Shown piece after piece: positions 43,068 through 51,630 of a stretch of 60,898 bases of DNA. Numbering within the stretch: the stretch's first letter is position 1; every line of letters starts with the position of its first letter. The notes under the pieces were generated by a model, which made no database searches, had not been told where the DNA came from, and saw only the letters and a list, made by a program, of their open reading frames with translations. The DNA is from Bacillus pseudomycoides (GTDB taxonomy: Bacteria; Bacillota; Bacilli; Bacillales; Bacillaceae_G): positions 1 to 60,898 of the forward strand of contig NZ_NVOY01000010.1 in NCBI RefSeq assembly GCF_002551005.1. Direction: 5' to 3'. A program made the position numbers and the translations under genes.

Positions 43068-45170
43068 TTAAATGAACAATCCTACCATCATGTCAATCAG
43101 CTTAATACCAACGAACGGAACAATCACTCCACCAAGTCCGTAAATAAATAGGTTACGTCCTAACAATGCATTAGAACTCATCGGTTTATAAGCAATCCCT
43201 TTCATCGCTAGCGGAATAAGCATCGGGATAATAATCGCGTTAAAGATAAGCGCTGATAAAATCGCTGATAGCGGTGAATGTAATTTCATCACGTTCAGAG
43301 CTTCCATTTGCGGAATTGCCAATGTAAACATCGCTGGGATAATCGCAAAGTATTTCGCAATATCATTTGCGATACTAAATGTTGTTAGCGCACCGCGTGT
43401 CATTAATAGCTGCTTACCAATTCCTACAACCTCAATAATTTTCGTTGGGTTTGAATCTAAGTCAATCATATTTGCTGCTTCTTTCGCTGCTGCTGTACCA
43501 CTATTCATCGCTAGACCAACATCGGCCTGTGCTAAAGCTGGTGCATCATTTGTACCATCACCTGTCATCGCAACAAGCTTTCCTTTGTCTTGCTCTGCTT
43601 TAATAACCGCAATTTTATCTTCTGGTTTACATTCTGCAACAAATTCATCTACACCAGCTTCTTTCGCAATGGTTGCGGCAGTAAGCGGGTTATCACCTGT
43701 ACACATTACTGTTTTAATCCCCATTTGACGAAGCTGTTCAAATCGTTCGCGCATACCTGGTTTTACAGTATCTTTTAAATAAATTAATCCGTAAATACGA
43801 TCATTAGCTGCAACTGCAAGCGGTGTACCGCCTTCTTTTGCAATTAAATCCGCTTTTTGATTTAAGTCTTTCGGAACTGTACCGCCTTGCGATTGTACCC
43901 ATTCAATAACAGCACCAACCGCACCTTTTCGTACTTTTGTGCCATCTACTAAGTCAACACCGCTCATACGTGTCTCAGCTTTAAATGGAACAAACTCACC
44001 TTGCTCAGCAAGTGTACCGTTATAAGGAAATGCTTTAGATTGTACGTATTCAATAACGGAACGTCCTTCTGGCGTCTCATCTAACACAGAGCTAAGCGCT
44101 GCCCATTTTGCAACTTGCTCAATTGTTTCATTTCCTACTGGTAAAAGTGTATGTGCCATACGATTACCGAATGTAATTGTACCTGTTTTATCTAAAATAA
44201 TTGTGTTAATATCACCAGCTGCTTCCACTGCTTTACCACTCATTGCTAACACGTTAAACTTCGTTACACGGTCCATACCGGCAATCCCAATTGCGGATAA
44301 CAAACCACCAATTGTTGTTGGAATTAAACAAACAAGAAGCGCAACGAGTATAGCTGTATCAATTTGAAAACCAAGATAATTCGTAAAGATTGGCAATGTA
44401 ACAACAACGATTAAGAAAATAAGTGTTAAACTCATCAACACCGTATTAAGAGCAATTTCATTTGGTGTTTTTTGACGAGATGCCCCTTCTACTAAAGAAA
44501 TCATTTTATCTAAGAAAGATTCACCAGGATTACTCGTAATTTGAATTGTAATTTCATCACTTACTACCATTGTGCCGCCGGTAACGGAGCAAAAATCACC
44601 GCCCGCTTCTTTCATAACTGGTGCAGATTCCCCGGTAATTGCTGATTCATCGACAGATGCTAACCCGCGAATGACTTCTCCATCACTAGGAATCATTTCG
44701 CCTTGTTTTACAATAACAACATCACCTTTTTTCAGTTCAGTTGCTGAAACTCTAACAACACTTCCATTTTCTTTTACGACATTTGCAAATACATCTTTTT
44801 TCGACTGCTTTAAAGAATCAGCTTGTGCTTTCCCGCGTCCTTCTGCTAATGCTTCTGCAAAATTAGCAAACAAAACAGTGAATAAGAGAATAAGAGAAAC
44901 CGTTATATTGAACCACCCTGGGATACTACTAGATCCATTAGGTAGAAATGATAAAATTAGCGTTAGGAAAAATCCAATTTCCACTACAAACATGATCGGG
45001 TTTTTCACCATTACTCGTGGATTCAATTTCGCAAAAGATTCTTTTATCGCATTTGTAATAATGTCACGATCCATCGTTTTTGCTTGTCTTACTTCATTTT
45101 CAACTTCCGTTTTTGGTGATACAATCGATTGATTCGGTTGTTTATCTTTTACCACTACAGGTTTCATCAT
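43068..45170 (-). CDS. kdpB: Potassium-transporting ATPase subunit KdpB
   Basis: This is the P-type ATPase subunit (700 aa) that drives potassium uptake. The phosphorylated Asp327 lies in [11 protein letters not shown]. The actuator loop ITGESAPV (about 178-185) and the hinge [17 protein letters not shown] are present. Seven membrane helices are visible. The sequence of the selectivity-linked helix [19 protein letters not shown] is typical of KdpB. GGAGGG lies before ATG 45170/45167. It sits between kdpA and kdpC in one operon. Confidence 0.95.
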   Translation of the reverse strand: MMKPVVVKDKQPNQSIVSPKTEVENEVRQAKTMDRDIITNAIKESFAKLNPRVMVKNPIMFVVEIGFFLTLILSFLPNGSSSIPGWFNITVSLILLFTVLFANFAEALAEGRGKAQADSLKQSKKDVFANVVKENGSVVRVSATELKKGDVVIVKQGEMIPSDGEVIRGLASVDESAITGESAPVMKEAGGDFCSVTGGTMVVSDEITIQITSNPGESFLDKMISLVEGASRQKTPNEIALNTVLMSLTLIFLIVVVTLPIFTNYLGFQIDTAILVALLVCLIPTTIGGLLSAIGIAGMDRVTKFNVLAMSGKAVEAAGDINTIILDKTGTITFGNRMAHTLLPVGNETIEQVAKWAALSSVLDETPEGRSVIEYVQSKAFPYNGTLAEQGEFVPFKAETRMSGVDLVDGTKVRKGAVGAVIEWVQSQGGTVPKDLNQKADLIAKEGGTPLAVAANDRIYGLIYLKDTVKPGMRERFEQLRQMGIKTVMCTGDNPLTAATIAKEAGVDEFVAECKPEDKIAVIKAEQDKGKLVAMTGDGTNDAPALAQADVGLAMNSGTAAAKEAANMIDLDSNPTKIIEVVGIGKQLLMTRGALTTFSIANDIAKYFAIIPAMFTLAIPQMEALNVMKLHSPLSAILSALIFNAIIIPMLIPLAMKGIAYKPMSSNALLGRNLFIYGLGGVIVPFVGIKLIDMMVGLFI

Positions 45171-45180
45171 GTACCCTCCA

Positions 45181-46848
45181 TTACTTCAATGTAAGAAATT
45201 CTGCAATTGGTCCTAACACTAACATTGGGAAGAACGTTAATGCCCCTACAATTACAATTGTTCCAATGAAAATACCGCCAAATAAACCGTTATCTGTTCG
45301 GAATGTTCCGATTGTTTCTGGTACTACCGTTTTCTCTTTTAATGAAGCCGCTACAGCGAGCATTGTAATTAAGCTAAAGTAACGCCCTAAGAACATCACG
45401 ATACCAGTTGTAATATTCCAAAATGCCGTATTGTCTCCTAAACCTTCAAAACCGGAACCGTTATTCGCTGCCGAAGAAGTATATTCATATACAACTTGTG
45501 TCAAACCATGAAAACCGGAGTTTGAAATAGCATCTGTTCCGAGATGAGTTGAAAGAGCTAATGCTGAAAATCCTAAAATAAGTAAAGGATGAAATAGTAT
45601 TGTTACGGCAATTAATTTCATTTCCTTTCCTTCAATCTTCTTCCCTAAAAATTCTGGTGTACGTCCCACCATTAATCCTGATATAAAGACCGCGATAATC
45701 GCGTACATAATAATATTGATAAATCCTGCACCGACCCCGCCGTATACTGTATTTAACATCATATTTACAAGTGGTACGAGTCCTCCGATTGGTGTCAACG
45801 TATCATGCATTGTATCAACAGCACCTGTTTCCGCTGCAGTTGTTACTGTTGCGTATAGTGAAGAAAATACGGTTCCAAAGCGGACTTCTTTTCCTTCTAC
45901 GCTGCCTTGCGTATGCTGCATTCCCATTTCATTTAACGCTGGGTTTCCATGTAACTCTGACGTTACAATTGTTGTAAATCCCATTAAAAATACGATGAAT
46001 AAAGAAACGAAAAGAACGCGTCCTTGTTTTTTATTCCCTACCATTCTTCCATACGTGAATGGTAAAGCTGTTGGTAACAGCATCATAAGCATCATTTGTA
46101 AAATGTTACTGATTTGACCTGGGTTTTCAAATGGATGCGTTGAGTTTGCCCCGAAAAATCCTCCGCCGTTGTTTCCTAATTCCTTAATAGAAACGAAAGA
46201 AGCAACCGGACCACGTAATATACTTTGTTTCACACCTTCAATTGTATGAGCTGTAACCGCTCCTTCTAACGTTTGCGGTACACCAAGCGCAACGAAGATC
46301 AATGCTGCTATAAATGCAATTGGGAGAAAAACTCTCGTTAAAGCACGTGTAAAATCTACGAAGAAATTTCCAAGTTCTTTCCCTGCTAAACCTCTTATAA
46401 AAGCCATTACAATCGCTAATGTTGTTGCTGGTGCTGTAAACATTAAAAACGTAATTCCGATTAATTGTGATAAGTACGAAACACCATTTTCACCGCTGTA
46501 ATGCTGTAAATTTGTATCTGCCATAAAACTAATCGCTGTATTAAAAGCTAGTGTAGGTTCCATCCCCTCAACATGAGCTGGATTTAATGGCAATACACCT
46601 TGCAGGCGAAGTATAAAATAGACAACAACAATCATAAATCCATTAAGCGCAACTAATGATAATGCGTATTGCTTCCAACTCTGGTTATAAGGTTTCACAC
46701 CGGAAATTTTAAAAATAATATTTTCAAAAGGTCCGAACACTTTATCCAATTTGCTATTCCCTTGAAACGCCTTCTCTAAATAAATCCCCGTTGGCTTTGC
46801 AACAAGAACGAATAATAACATTGTGACCAAAACGGCAATCCAAATCAT
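45181..46848 (-). CDS. kdpA: Potassium-transporting ATPase subunit KdpA
   Basis: This is the potassium-channel-like subunit (555 aa, ten helices) that selects K+ for the Kdp pump. The four selectivity loops are visible as [46 protein letters not shown](VG) and [14 protein letters not shown]. The N-terminal helix and [17 protein letters not shown] are also typical. It lies 19 bp after kdpF and 10 bp before kdpB. Confidence 0.95.
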   Translation of the reverse strand: MIWIAVLVTMLLFVLVAKPTGIYLEKAFQGNSKLDKVFGPFENIIFKISGVKPYNQSWKQYALSLVALNGFMIVVVYFILRLQGVLPLNPAHVEGMEPTLAFNTAISFMADTNLQHYSGENGVSYLSQLIGITFLMFTAPATTLAIVMAFIRGLAGKELGNFFVDFTRALTRVFLPIAFIAALIFVALGVPQTLEGAVTAHTIEGVKQSILRGPVASFVSIKELGNNGGGFFGANSTHPFENPGQISNILQMMLMMLLPTALPFTYGRMVGNKKQGRVLFVSLFIVFLMGFTTIVTSELHGNPALNEMGMQHTQGSVEGKEVRFGTVFSSLYATVTTAAETGAVDTMHDTLTPIGGLVPLVNMMLNTVYGGVGAGFINIIMYAIIAVFISGLMVGRTPEFLGKKIEGKEMKLIAVTILFHPLLILGFSALALSTHLGTDAISNSGFHGLTQVVYEYTSSAANNGSGFEGLGDNTAFWNITTGIVMFLGRYFSLITMLAVAASLKEKTVVPETIGTFRTDNGLFGGIFIGTIVIVGALTFFPMLVLGPIAEFLTLK

Positions 46849-46867
46849 AATAAACCTTTCCCCCTAA

Positions 46868-46948
46868 TTAAAACTTTTCTGGATTTAATAGCGCATAAAC
46901 TAAGTACACAGTAAGTAAGCCAACAATAATTGATACTGCAATACTCAT
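46868..46948 (-). CDS. kdpF: KdpF, small Kdp subunit
   Basis: This 26-aa one-helix protein (MSIAVSIIVGLLTVYLVYAL, then LNPEKF) has the LNPEKF end that marks KdpF, which stabilises the Kdp complex in the membrane. The ATG overlaps the stop of a 34-aa upstream frame by four bases. AAGGAAGG lies before it. Confidence 0.9.
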   Translation of the reverse strand: MSIAVSIIVGLLTVYLVYALLNPEKF

Positions 46949-47049
46949 TGCTTCTTCCCTTCCTTCACAACATGATCTGACCATCTTGCAAGACCTAACA
47001 TCGATCCAACTAACACAATTAAAATTGCTATCATAGCGATATCTAACAT
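46945..47049 (-). CDS. 34-aa membrane ORF upstream of kdpF
   Basis: The frame from ATG 47049 encodes a one-helix protein, MLDIAMIAILIVLVGSMLGL followed by ARWSDHVVKEGKKQ. Its stop overlaps the kdpF start (ATGA). GAGGG stands 7 bases before its ATG, so it is the first translated gene after the c-di-AMP riboswitch terminator. The hydrophobic stretch, a charged cytoplasmic end and translational coupling suggest a real extra Kdp-linked small protein. No named family is assigned. Confidence 0.7.
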   Translation of the reverse strand: MLDIAMIAILIVLVGSMLGLARWSDHVVKEGKKQ

Positions 47050-47091
47050 GCTTCATCCCTCACTAAATGTAAAATTTTACCATTAAGAGCA

Positions 47092-47126
47092 TAAAAAAGA
47101 ACACTGAGGATCTACTCAGTGTTCGA
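47092..47126 (-). terminator. Terminator of the kdp riboswitch
   Basis: On the minus strand GAACACTGAG pairs with CTCAGTGTTC around TAGATC and is followed by TTTTTT. It stands between the c-di-AMP aptamer and the first kdp gene, so it is the expression platform: it would end transcription when c-di-AMP is bound. Confidence 0.9.
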
Positions 47127-47149
47127 AAATGAACAACACAAAAGTAAAC

Positions 47150-47290
47150 CTCCTCTCCAAACGCTTACGAGGTTAGCTGTCGGATTCGGGCCTAAAGAGT
47201 AGCCCTACTTTCATCATGAAAGATTCACCCCAAGTGACAATGCACAAAATTGGTTCCCCCGCTCCATTTCTGGACTCAGCGATATCAGGT
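47150..47290 (-). ncRNA. c-di-AMP riboswitch (ydaO-yuaA) of the kdp operon
   Basis: The minus strand carries the conserved ydaO-yuaA features: ATCGCTGAG, GGAGCGGGGGAACC, TTGGGGTGAAT, AGGGCTACTC, GAATCCGACAGCTAACC and TCGTAAGCG. These form the two-fold symmetric c-di-AMP aptamer. High c-di-AMP signals sufficient potassium, so it should turn kdp expression off through the terminator downstream. A kdp riboswitch of this kind has been described in the B. cereus group. Confidence 0.95.
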
Positions 47291-47304
47291 TGTTTTTTGG
47301 AAAT

Positions 47305-47324
47305 TTTATGAACAATTTATGAAT
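47305..47324 (-). promoter_or_regulatory. 11-bp direct repeat in the kdp promoter region
   Basis: On the minus strand ATTCATAAATT-GTTCATAAA repeats TTCATAAA with an 11-bp period, the spacing typical of OmpR-family sites. It is weakly like the HssR box. No kdpE is in the window. Confidence 0.3.
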
Positions 47325-47524
47325 GTAAATATACTCCTCTATATTTCACTTGTAAAGAGGTAAAATAACGAAAATATGAAAATATAAGACCTTTTAAACG
47401 CTTACATTGAGGACAAATACATCTTTATCATCTTTTTTCTTTTATTTTCTCCTTTTTTCATTATGTAGACGTTCTTTTACAGATAAAAAAAGAAGATTGT
47501 CTCTAGAAATCAAATCTAACTTCC

Positions 47525-47655
47525 AGGCATATGAGTCAAATACAACATGATCATTTTCCTCCTTTTGTTTTAAACCTCGCGCGTGGCACAAAAAAGCCCT
47601 GACCGCTTCTATGCACGGCCAGGACCTCTCGCCCACCTAAAAAAAAGAGGTTTTT
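47525..47655 (+). repeat. Dispersed bcr-like repeat, copy 4 (5' partial)
   Basis: The core is complete (CGTGGCACAAAAAAG, CCTGACCGCTTCTATGC, ACGGCCAGG, CTCTCGCCCACC, AAAGAGG plus T-run), but the left end is reduced. It lies between the two c-di-AMP-riboswitch-controlled operons. Confidence 0.62.
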
Positions 47656-47675
47656 TTGATAGATAACCTTCTAAA

Positions 47676-47912
47676 CTATAAAAAAGACCCTAAGTTACGA
47701 CCTCGAATATATACTTGCACCAATTCTGCATGTTGCTTCTCATATTCGATAATGTCTTGTTCTAAATATAAACGGATATCTTCTGGCGGAAGAATCATAT
47801 ATGGCTTCGGAAAGAATGGATCATGTTCTGCTAATTCATGTACTCGTTCTAACGATAATGCCCATCGCTTTGCTAACTCGCGGCAAAGTAATACTTTCAT
47901 CGCTTCTTTCAT
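47676..47912 (-). CDS. Small AlpA-like helix-turn-helix protein
   Basis: This 78-aa protein reads like an AlpA/excisionase-type HTH: CRELAKRWALSLERVHEL (helix-turn-helix), then FFPKP and MILPPEDIRLYLEQDI, matching the 'FP-P...DI--YL' wing-like pattern of that group. GGAGG is 8 bases before ATG 47912. It is the second gene of a two-gene operon under a c-di-AMP riboswitch next to kdp. A DNA-binding regulatory role in potassium or c-di-AMP response is inferred; the fold call is moderate. Confidence 0.6.
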   Translation of the reverse strand: MKEAMKVLLCRELAKRWALSLERVHELAEHDPFFPKPYMILPPEDIRLYLEQDIIEYEKQHAELVQVYIRGRNLGSFL

Positions 47913-47929
47913 ATCAGATTCCTCCGCCC

Positions 47930-48331
47930 CTACTCTAAAGTCAAAAACGAAATATTATCACAAGTTGTAAACACCACTAATTTAATTCCAATCGTTTCAT
48001 AGAGGTGCTTTGGATATTGTTTATTTCGCGTGACAACTGTAATAGGCGCGGTAAAAGAAGAGCGAATACGTTCTGCAAAGAAGCTAATTGTAGACAATTC
48101 ATCTCCTAGTAAAATCGCTTTTTTAATTCCTTTGCATATGTTCACAATCATGCTCGGATCATCCGGGCAACAATATGCTTGTTGAAATCCACATGCTTTC
48201 ACTTCACTTATCACATGCTCACTCGCTGCAAAAATGACCATTTCACTTTGAAACGGTACTAAATCCTTTAAACTCTTTACTTTCGCAGCTTCTCCTACAC
48301 AAATAAGCGTGTACTCTTTTTCCTCATCCAT
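47930..48331 (-). CDS. RCK/TrkA-N-like protein under a c-di-AMP riboswitch
   Basis: This 133-aa soluble protein alternates strands and helices. The C-terminal half, ISFFAERIRSSFTAPITVVTRN followed by PKHLYETIGIKLVVF, follows the second half of TrkA-N/RCK domains (A---R----P-I-V-R...L---G...VV). The N-terminal half lacks the GxGxxG nucleotide loop (CVGEAAKVKSL instead), and no RCK-C or membrane part is present. AAGGAGG precedes the ATG. It is the first gene after the c-di-AMP riboswitch. KtrA (YuaA) is the classic riboswitch-linked RCK protein, so a degenerate KtrA-like role is plausible but unproven. Confidence 0.55.
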   Translation of the reverse strand: MDEEKEYTLICVGEAAKVKSLKDLVPFQSEMVIFAASEHVISEVKACGFQQAYCCPDDPSMIVNICKGIKKAILLGDELSTISFFAERIRSSFTAPITVVTRNKQYPKHLYETIGIKLVVFTTCDNISFLTLE

Positions 48332-48349
48332 GCACTGTATCCTCCTTCA

Positions 48350-48389
48350 CATAAAAGAATTTTTCAGTATTGATTAAAATTCTCTTATG
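48350..48389 (-). promoter_or_regulatory. Hairpin between the second c-di-AMP riboswitch and its gene
   Basis: CATAAGAGAATTTT pairs with AAAATTCTTTTATG (14 bp, one G-U) on the minus strand. It stands just before the ribosome binding site and has no T-run, so it does not look like an intrinsic terminator. It may be the switching element. Confidence 0.55.
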
Positions 48390-48430
48390 CTAGTCGGATC
48401 GATGAATTGATGTATTCACTTGCACCATCC

Positions 48431-48562
48431 TCTCTCAACACGCTTACGGAGTTAGCTGTCGGATTCGGGCTTTGAGAGTAGCCCTACCTTCAAAAAGGAT
48501 TCACCCCAAGTGGCAATGCACAAAAGTGGTTCCTCCGCTCCAGATTCTGGATTAAGCGTTCT
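48431..48562 (-). ncRNA. Second c-di-AMP riboswitch (ydaO-yuaA)
   Basis: The minus strand shows CGCTTAATCCAG, GGAGCGGAGGAACC, TTGGGGTGAATCC, AGGGCTACTC, GAATCCGACAGCTAACTCC and GTAAGCGTG, the ydaO-yuaA aptamer. It is distinct in sequence from the kdp copy 1.3 kb downstream, but has the same core. It leads the operon of the RCK-like and AlpA-like genes. Confidence 0.93.
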
Positions 48563-48613
48563 ACAAAATACATTCTGGCTGATATATTACTCCTAATTTG
48601 GGAAAAAGTAAAC

Positions 48614-48652
48614 ATGAAAAAAGCCAATTTTTTCAATTGGCTTTTCAAAGAA
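48614..48652 (-). terminator. Terminator of the thiamine operon
   Basis: AAAAGCCAATTG/CAATTGGCTTTT hairpin with a T-run on the minus strand directly after thiD. Confidence 0.87.
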
Positions 48653-48661
48653 AATACATAT

Positions 48662-49474
48662 TTATACACGTACATTTCTACGTCCATACGCAAAATGGTT
48701 CGTTGGTCCGTGACCGCTGCCTATGTTCAGCTCATCTTCAATTGCTATACTAATAAAGTTCTTCGCTTCACGAACTGCATCTGCAATTTCGTAACCTTTC
48801 GCGAGTCCTGCTGTTACAGCTGCGGCAAACGTACAACCGCTTCCGTGCGTTTGTATCGACGCAATCCGTTTACTTCTATACTCCATAAATTCATTTCCAT
48901 CAAACAATAAATCAATTACTTCATTCCCTTGATACGCTGCATGTCCACCTTTCATCACGACAAACTTCGCACCTAAATCATGCAGCATTTTCGCCGCTTC
49001 TTTACTGTCTTCAATCGTATGAATCTTCATTCCTGTTAATACTTCTGCTTCTGGAACATTTGGCGTAATTACCGTTGCAAGCGGCAATAAATGTTCTTGT
49101 AATGCCAAAACCGCTTCTTGTTGTAATAGTGATGCACCGCCTTTGGCGATCATAACAGGGTCTAGTACAATATTATTCCATGAAAATGATTTAATATTTT
49201 CAGCTACGACTTTAATAATCTCACTACTAAATAACATCCCAAGTTTCACTGCATCAGGCGTTAAATCCGTATCGATGGAATGTAACTGCTTTTCAATTCC
49301 TTCTACAGGAACAGGATACACCCCTTGTACACCAAGCGTATTTTGGGCCGTAATCGCTGTAATAGCTGTCATTCCGTACACACCGAGCTCTTGAAATGTT
49401 TTTAAATCTGCTTGAATCCCCGCACCGCCACCGCTATCGGAGCCAGCAATCGTTAATGCTTTATTCACTTTCAT
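48662..49474 (-). CDS. thiD: HMP/HMP-P kinase ThiD
   Basis: This 270-aa ribokinase-fold enzyme phosphorylates hydroxymethylpyrimidine to HMP-P and then HMP-PP for thiamine synthesis. It shows ALTIAGSDSGGGAGIQADLK at the N-terminus, ITAITAQNT, VLDPVMIAKGG, ITPNVPEAE, and HGSGCTFAAAVTA near the C-terminus. ATG 49474 has GGGGTGA 8 bases upstream; GTG 49483 is an alternative. It is the last gene of the operon. Confidence 0.93.
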   Translation of the reverse strand: MKVNKALTIAGSDSGGGAGIQADLKTFQELGVYGMTAITAITAQNTLGVQGVYPVPVEGIEKQLHSIDTDLTPDAVKLGMLFSSEIIKVVAENIKSFSWNNIVLDPVMIAKGGASLLQQEAVLALQEHLLPLATVITPNVPEAEVLTGMKIHTIEDSKEAAKMLHDLGAKFVVMKGGHAAYQGNEVIDLLFDGNEFMEYRSKRIASIQTHGSGCTFAAAVTAGLAKGYEIADAVREAKNFISIAIEDELNIGSGHGPTNHFAYGRRNVRV

Positions 49475-49488
49475 TTCACTCACCCCTT

Positions 49489-50508
49489 TTAACCAAAATA
49501 ACGATGATAAATCGTTTTTGCTTCCGCTATATCCTTTGTCCCATGCACAAGCACACGGCCGTCTTGAAATGCCACTAACCGTTTATTCTCAACAGAAAAC
49601 GATAATAAATACGGATTCACTGTTAAATCCGTTACACGGTTTTGCAGCAGATTTTTATACATAGACAAATGAAGCTGCTCTTTATGCGGCGGACGAATTT
49701 GGACTGTATTTCTACCGCATAAAACAGCCGCCCTGGAAGTATTCTCCTTGCTTAAATACGGATAAACGGCTTCTTCTCCGCACGATAAGCAGTGCTTCTT
49801 TCTCAACTTTTGTACATTCATGCATGAATATTCATTTTTCCACACATCAAATGACACAAGCCCCTCACGAAGTGCCTCGTAATCTTCTACTAAAATCTTT
49901 AATGCTTCCGCAACTTGATGTGAGACAACAATAGATACAGCAGGCGAAATAATCCCCGCTGTATCACATGTCGCTCCTCCAAGCGGTATCGACTGCAATA
50001 AACAAGATAGACACGGCGTCTTTCCTGGTAAAATCGTATAAGAAAGACCGTAACTCCCAACACACGCTCCGTAAATCCATGGAATAGAATGTTTCTGCGC
50101 TATATCATTTACAATAAAACGCGTCTCAAAGTTATCTGTTGCATCAATAATGAGATTTACACCTGTAACAAGTTCTTCTAGTTCTTCTGCTGTTACATCT
50201 TGCACATAAGTTTCTACAACTACATCGCTATTAATGGCTTGTAAGCGTCGCTTAGCTGCCACTGCTTTTGGTAAATGATTTTCTACATCTTCCTCACAAT
50301 ATAACTGTTGGCGCTGCAGATTACTCCAGTCAATGTAATCGCGATCAACAATCGTCACTTTGCCAACTCCAGCGCGAACGAGCATCTCTGCATTTGCACT
50401 ACCAAGCGCTCCTGCACCGATAATAAGTACATGTTTTTCTCTTATTTTGTTCTGTCCTTCTTCCCCAATTGGAGAGAACAACACTTGACGGGAATATCGA
50501 CTATTCAA
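49489..50508 (-). CDS. thiF: Sulfur carrier adenylyltransferase ThiF
   Basis: This E1-like enzyme (339 aa) adenylates the C-terminus of ThiS. It has the ATP site [19 protein letters not shown] (about residues 31-49), [30 protein letters not shown] and zinc ligands in CLSC and the CMN...CLSC pairs. TTG 50508 starts it, 8 bases within the end of thiG, so the two genes are coupled. The C-terminal 80 residues are a less conserved extension. Confidence 0.9.
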   Translation of the reverse strand: MNSRYSRQVLFSPIGEEGQNKIREKHVLIIGAGALGSANAEMLVRAGVGKVTIVDRDYIDWSNLQRQQLYCEEDVENHLPKAVAAKRRLQAINSDVVVETYVQDVTAEELEELVTGVNLIIDATDNFETRFIVNDIAQKHSIPWIYGACVGSYGLSYTILPGKTPCLSCLLQSIPLGGATCDTAGIISPAVSIVVSHQVAEALKILVEDYEALREGLVSFDVWKNEYSCMNVQKLRKKHCLSCGEEAVYPYLSKENTSRAAVLCGRNTVQIRPPHKEQLHLSMYKNLLQNRVTDLTVNPYLLSFSVENKRLVAFQDGRVLVHGTKDIAEAKTIYHRYFG

Positions 50509-51271
50509 GAATACTCATTCCTTCTAACGGGCTACTTGCAGTCGCACAGCGCTTACGTGCAATACGTCCTGCTTCAAAACCTAATCTTCCTGCCTGAATA
50601 CTAAGCTTCATTGCTTCTGCCATTTTCACAGGATCTTTTGCCCCAGAAACAGCTGTATTTAATAACACGCCTTCTGCACCTAATTCCATCGCAAATGCTG
50701 CGTCAGCCGGACTACCAATGCCCGCGTCAATAATAACGGGAACAGTCGCTTGCTGGATAATAAAACTTAAATTTAATGGGTTTACAATACCAAGACCAGA
50801 GCCGATTGGCGATGCACCCGGCATAATCGCATGGACGCCTAACTCTTGTAATTTACGTGCTAATACAACATCATCAGACGTATACGGCAAAACGATAAAC
50901 CCTTCTTTTAATAGCATTTCTGACGCTCTTAACGTTTCAACTGGGTCCGGTAATAACGTTTTATCATCACCAATTACTTCTACTTTAATCATGTCGCATA
51001 ATCCTGATGCTTTTGCTAGTTTTGCAATGCGCACCGCTTCTTCTGCTGTTTTTGCTCCTGCTGTATTGGGAAGAAGGGTATACTTTGTTACATCAATTTT
51101 TTCTAGTAAATTTGGCTGCTCTGCATCAAAAATATCCATACGACGCACCGCAAACGTTAAAATTTCTGCTTCTGATACTTCAATCGCTTTCTTTTGCACA
51201 TCAAAATCTGAAAATTTCCCTGTTCCTAATAACAATCTAGACTGAAAAGTAAATGGTCCAATTTTTAACAT
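50501..51271 (-). CDS. thiG: Thiazole synthase ThiG
   Basis: This TIM-barrel enzyme (256 aa) makes the thiazole phosphate from deoxyxylulose phosphate, dehydroglycine and ThiS-thiocarboxylate. It shows [14 protein letters not shown], the catalytic Lys in [39 protein letters not shown] and [15 protein letters not shown] 51271 has AGGAGGCGG upstream. The start sits directly after the thiS stop; the end overlaps thiF. Confidence 0.94.
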   Translation of the reverse strand: MLKIGPFTFQSRLLLGTGKFSDFDVQKKAIEVSEAEILTFAVRRMDIFDAEQPNLLEKIDVTKYTLLPNTAGAKTAEEAVRIAKLAKASGLCDMIKVEVIGDDKTLLPDPVETLRASEMLLKEGFIVLPYTSDDVVLARKLQELGVHAIMPGASPIGSGLGIVNPLNLSFIIQQATVPVIIDAGIGSPADAAFAMELGAEGVLLNTAVSGAKDPVKMAEAMKLSIQAGRLGFEAGRIARKRCATASSPLEGMSILE

Positions 51272-51273
51272 AA

Positions 51274-51477
51274 TCAACCGCCTCCTACGAATGTGACAAT
51301 TTCAATTTGATCTCCCTCAAAAACAGATGTATCTTGATGATCCTCTTTTTGCAAAATATCTTGATTACGTTCTACAACAACAATTTTCGTCTCTAATCCT
51401 AAATGAACAAGTAAGTCAGCCACCGTCTTAATCTCAATTGGTACCTCTACTTGCCTTCCGTTAATTTTTAAATTCAA
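51274..51477 (-). CDS. thiS: Sulfur carrier protein ThiS
   Basis: This 67-aa ubiquitin-like protein carries sulfur as a C-terminal thiocarboxylate. The end [10 protein letters not shown] carries the required double Gly. [10 protein letters not shown] starts the beta-grasp fold. Directly upstream of thiG. A bcr-like repeat separates it from thiO. Confidence 0.92.
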   Translation of the reverse strand: MNLKINGRQVEVPIEIKTVADLLVHLGLETKIVVVERNQDILQKEDHQDTSVFEGDQIEIVTFVGGG

Positions 51478-51494
51478 GCTTTCATCCCCTTACG

Positions 51495-51622
51495 AAAGAT
51501 ATAAACCGCGGCTATGCAGAGAAAAATATAACCGCTACTTGCTTTCTCCCTTTGTTTTAACCCTTGCATGCCCTGACCGTTTCTATACATGTTCAGCCTC
51601 CCCTAAAAGAAAAGGGATTTTC
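51495..51622 (+). repeat. Dispersed bcr-like repeat, copy 5, inside the thiamine operon
   Basis: CTATGCAGAGAAAAATATAA, CTCCCTTTGTTTTAACC, CCTGACCGTTTCTATAC and CCCCTAAAAGAAAAGGG are recognisable, while the TGGCAGAAAAAAG part is deleted. It lies between thiO and thiS, reading opposite to the operon, so it is transcribed in antisense orientation. Confidence 0.6.
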
Positions 51623-51630
51623 ATTTGTAT

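Noticed and set aside
44572-45132. Long plus-strand open frame opposite kdpB
   Set aside because: It lies entirely antisense to kdpB, has no ribosome binding site and its composition mirrors kdpB codon structure.
47442-47636. Minus-strand frame of 64 codons between the two potassium-linked operons
   Set aside because: It runs through the bcr-like repeat and lacks a ribosome binding site.
50718-51245. Plus-strand open frame opposite thiG
   Set aside because: Antisense shadow of thiG with no start signals or recognisable motif.
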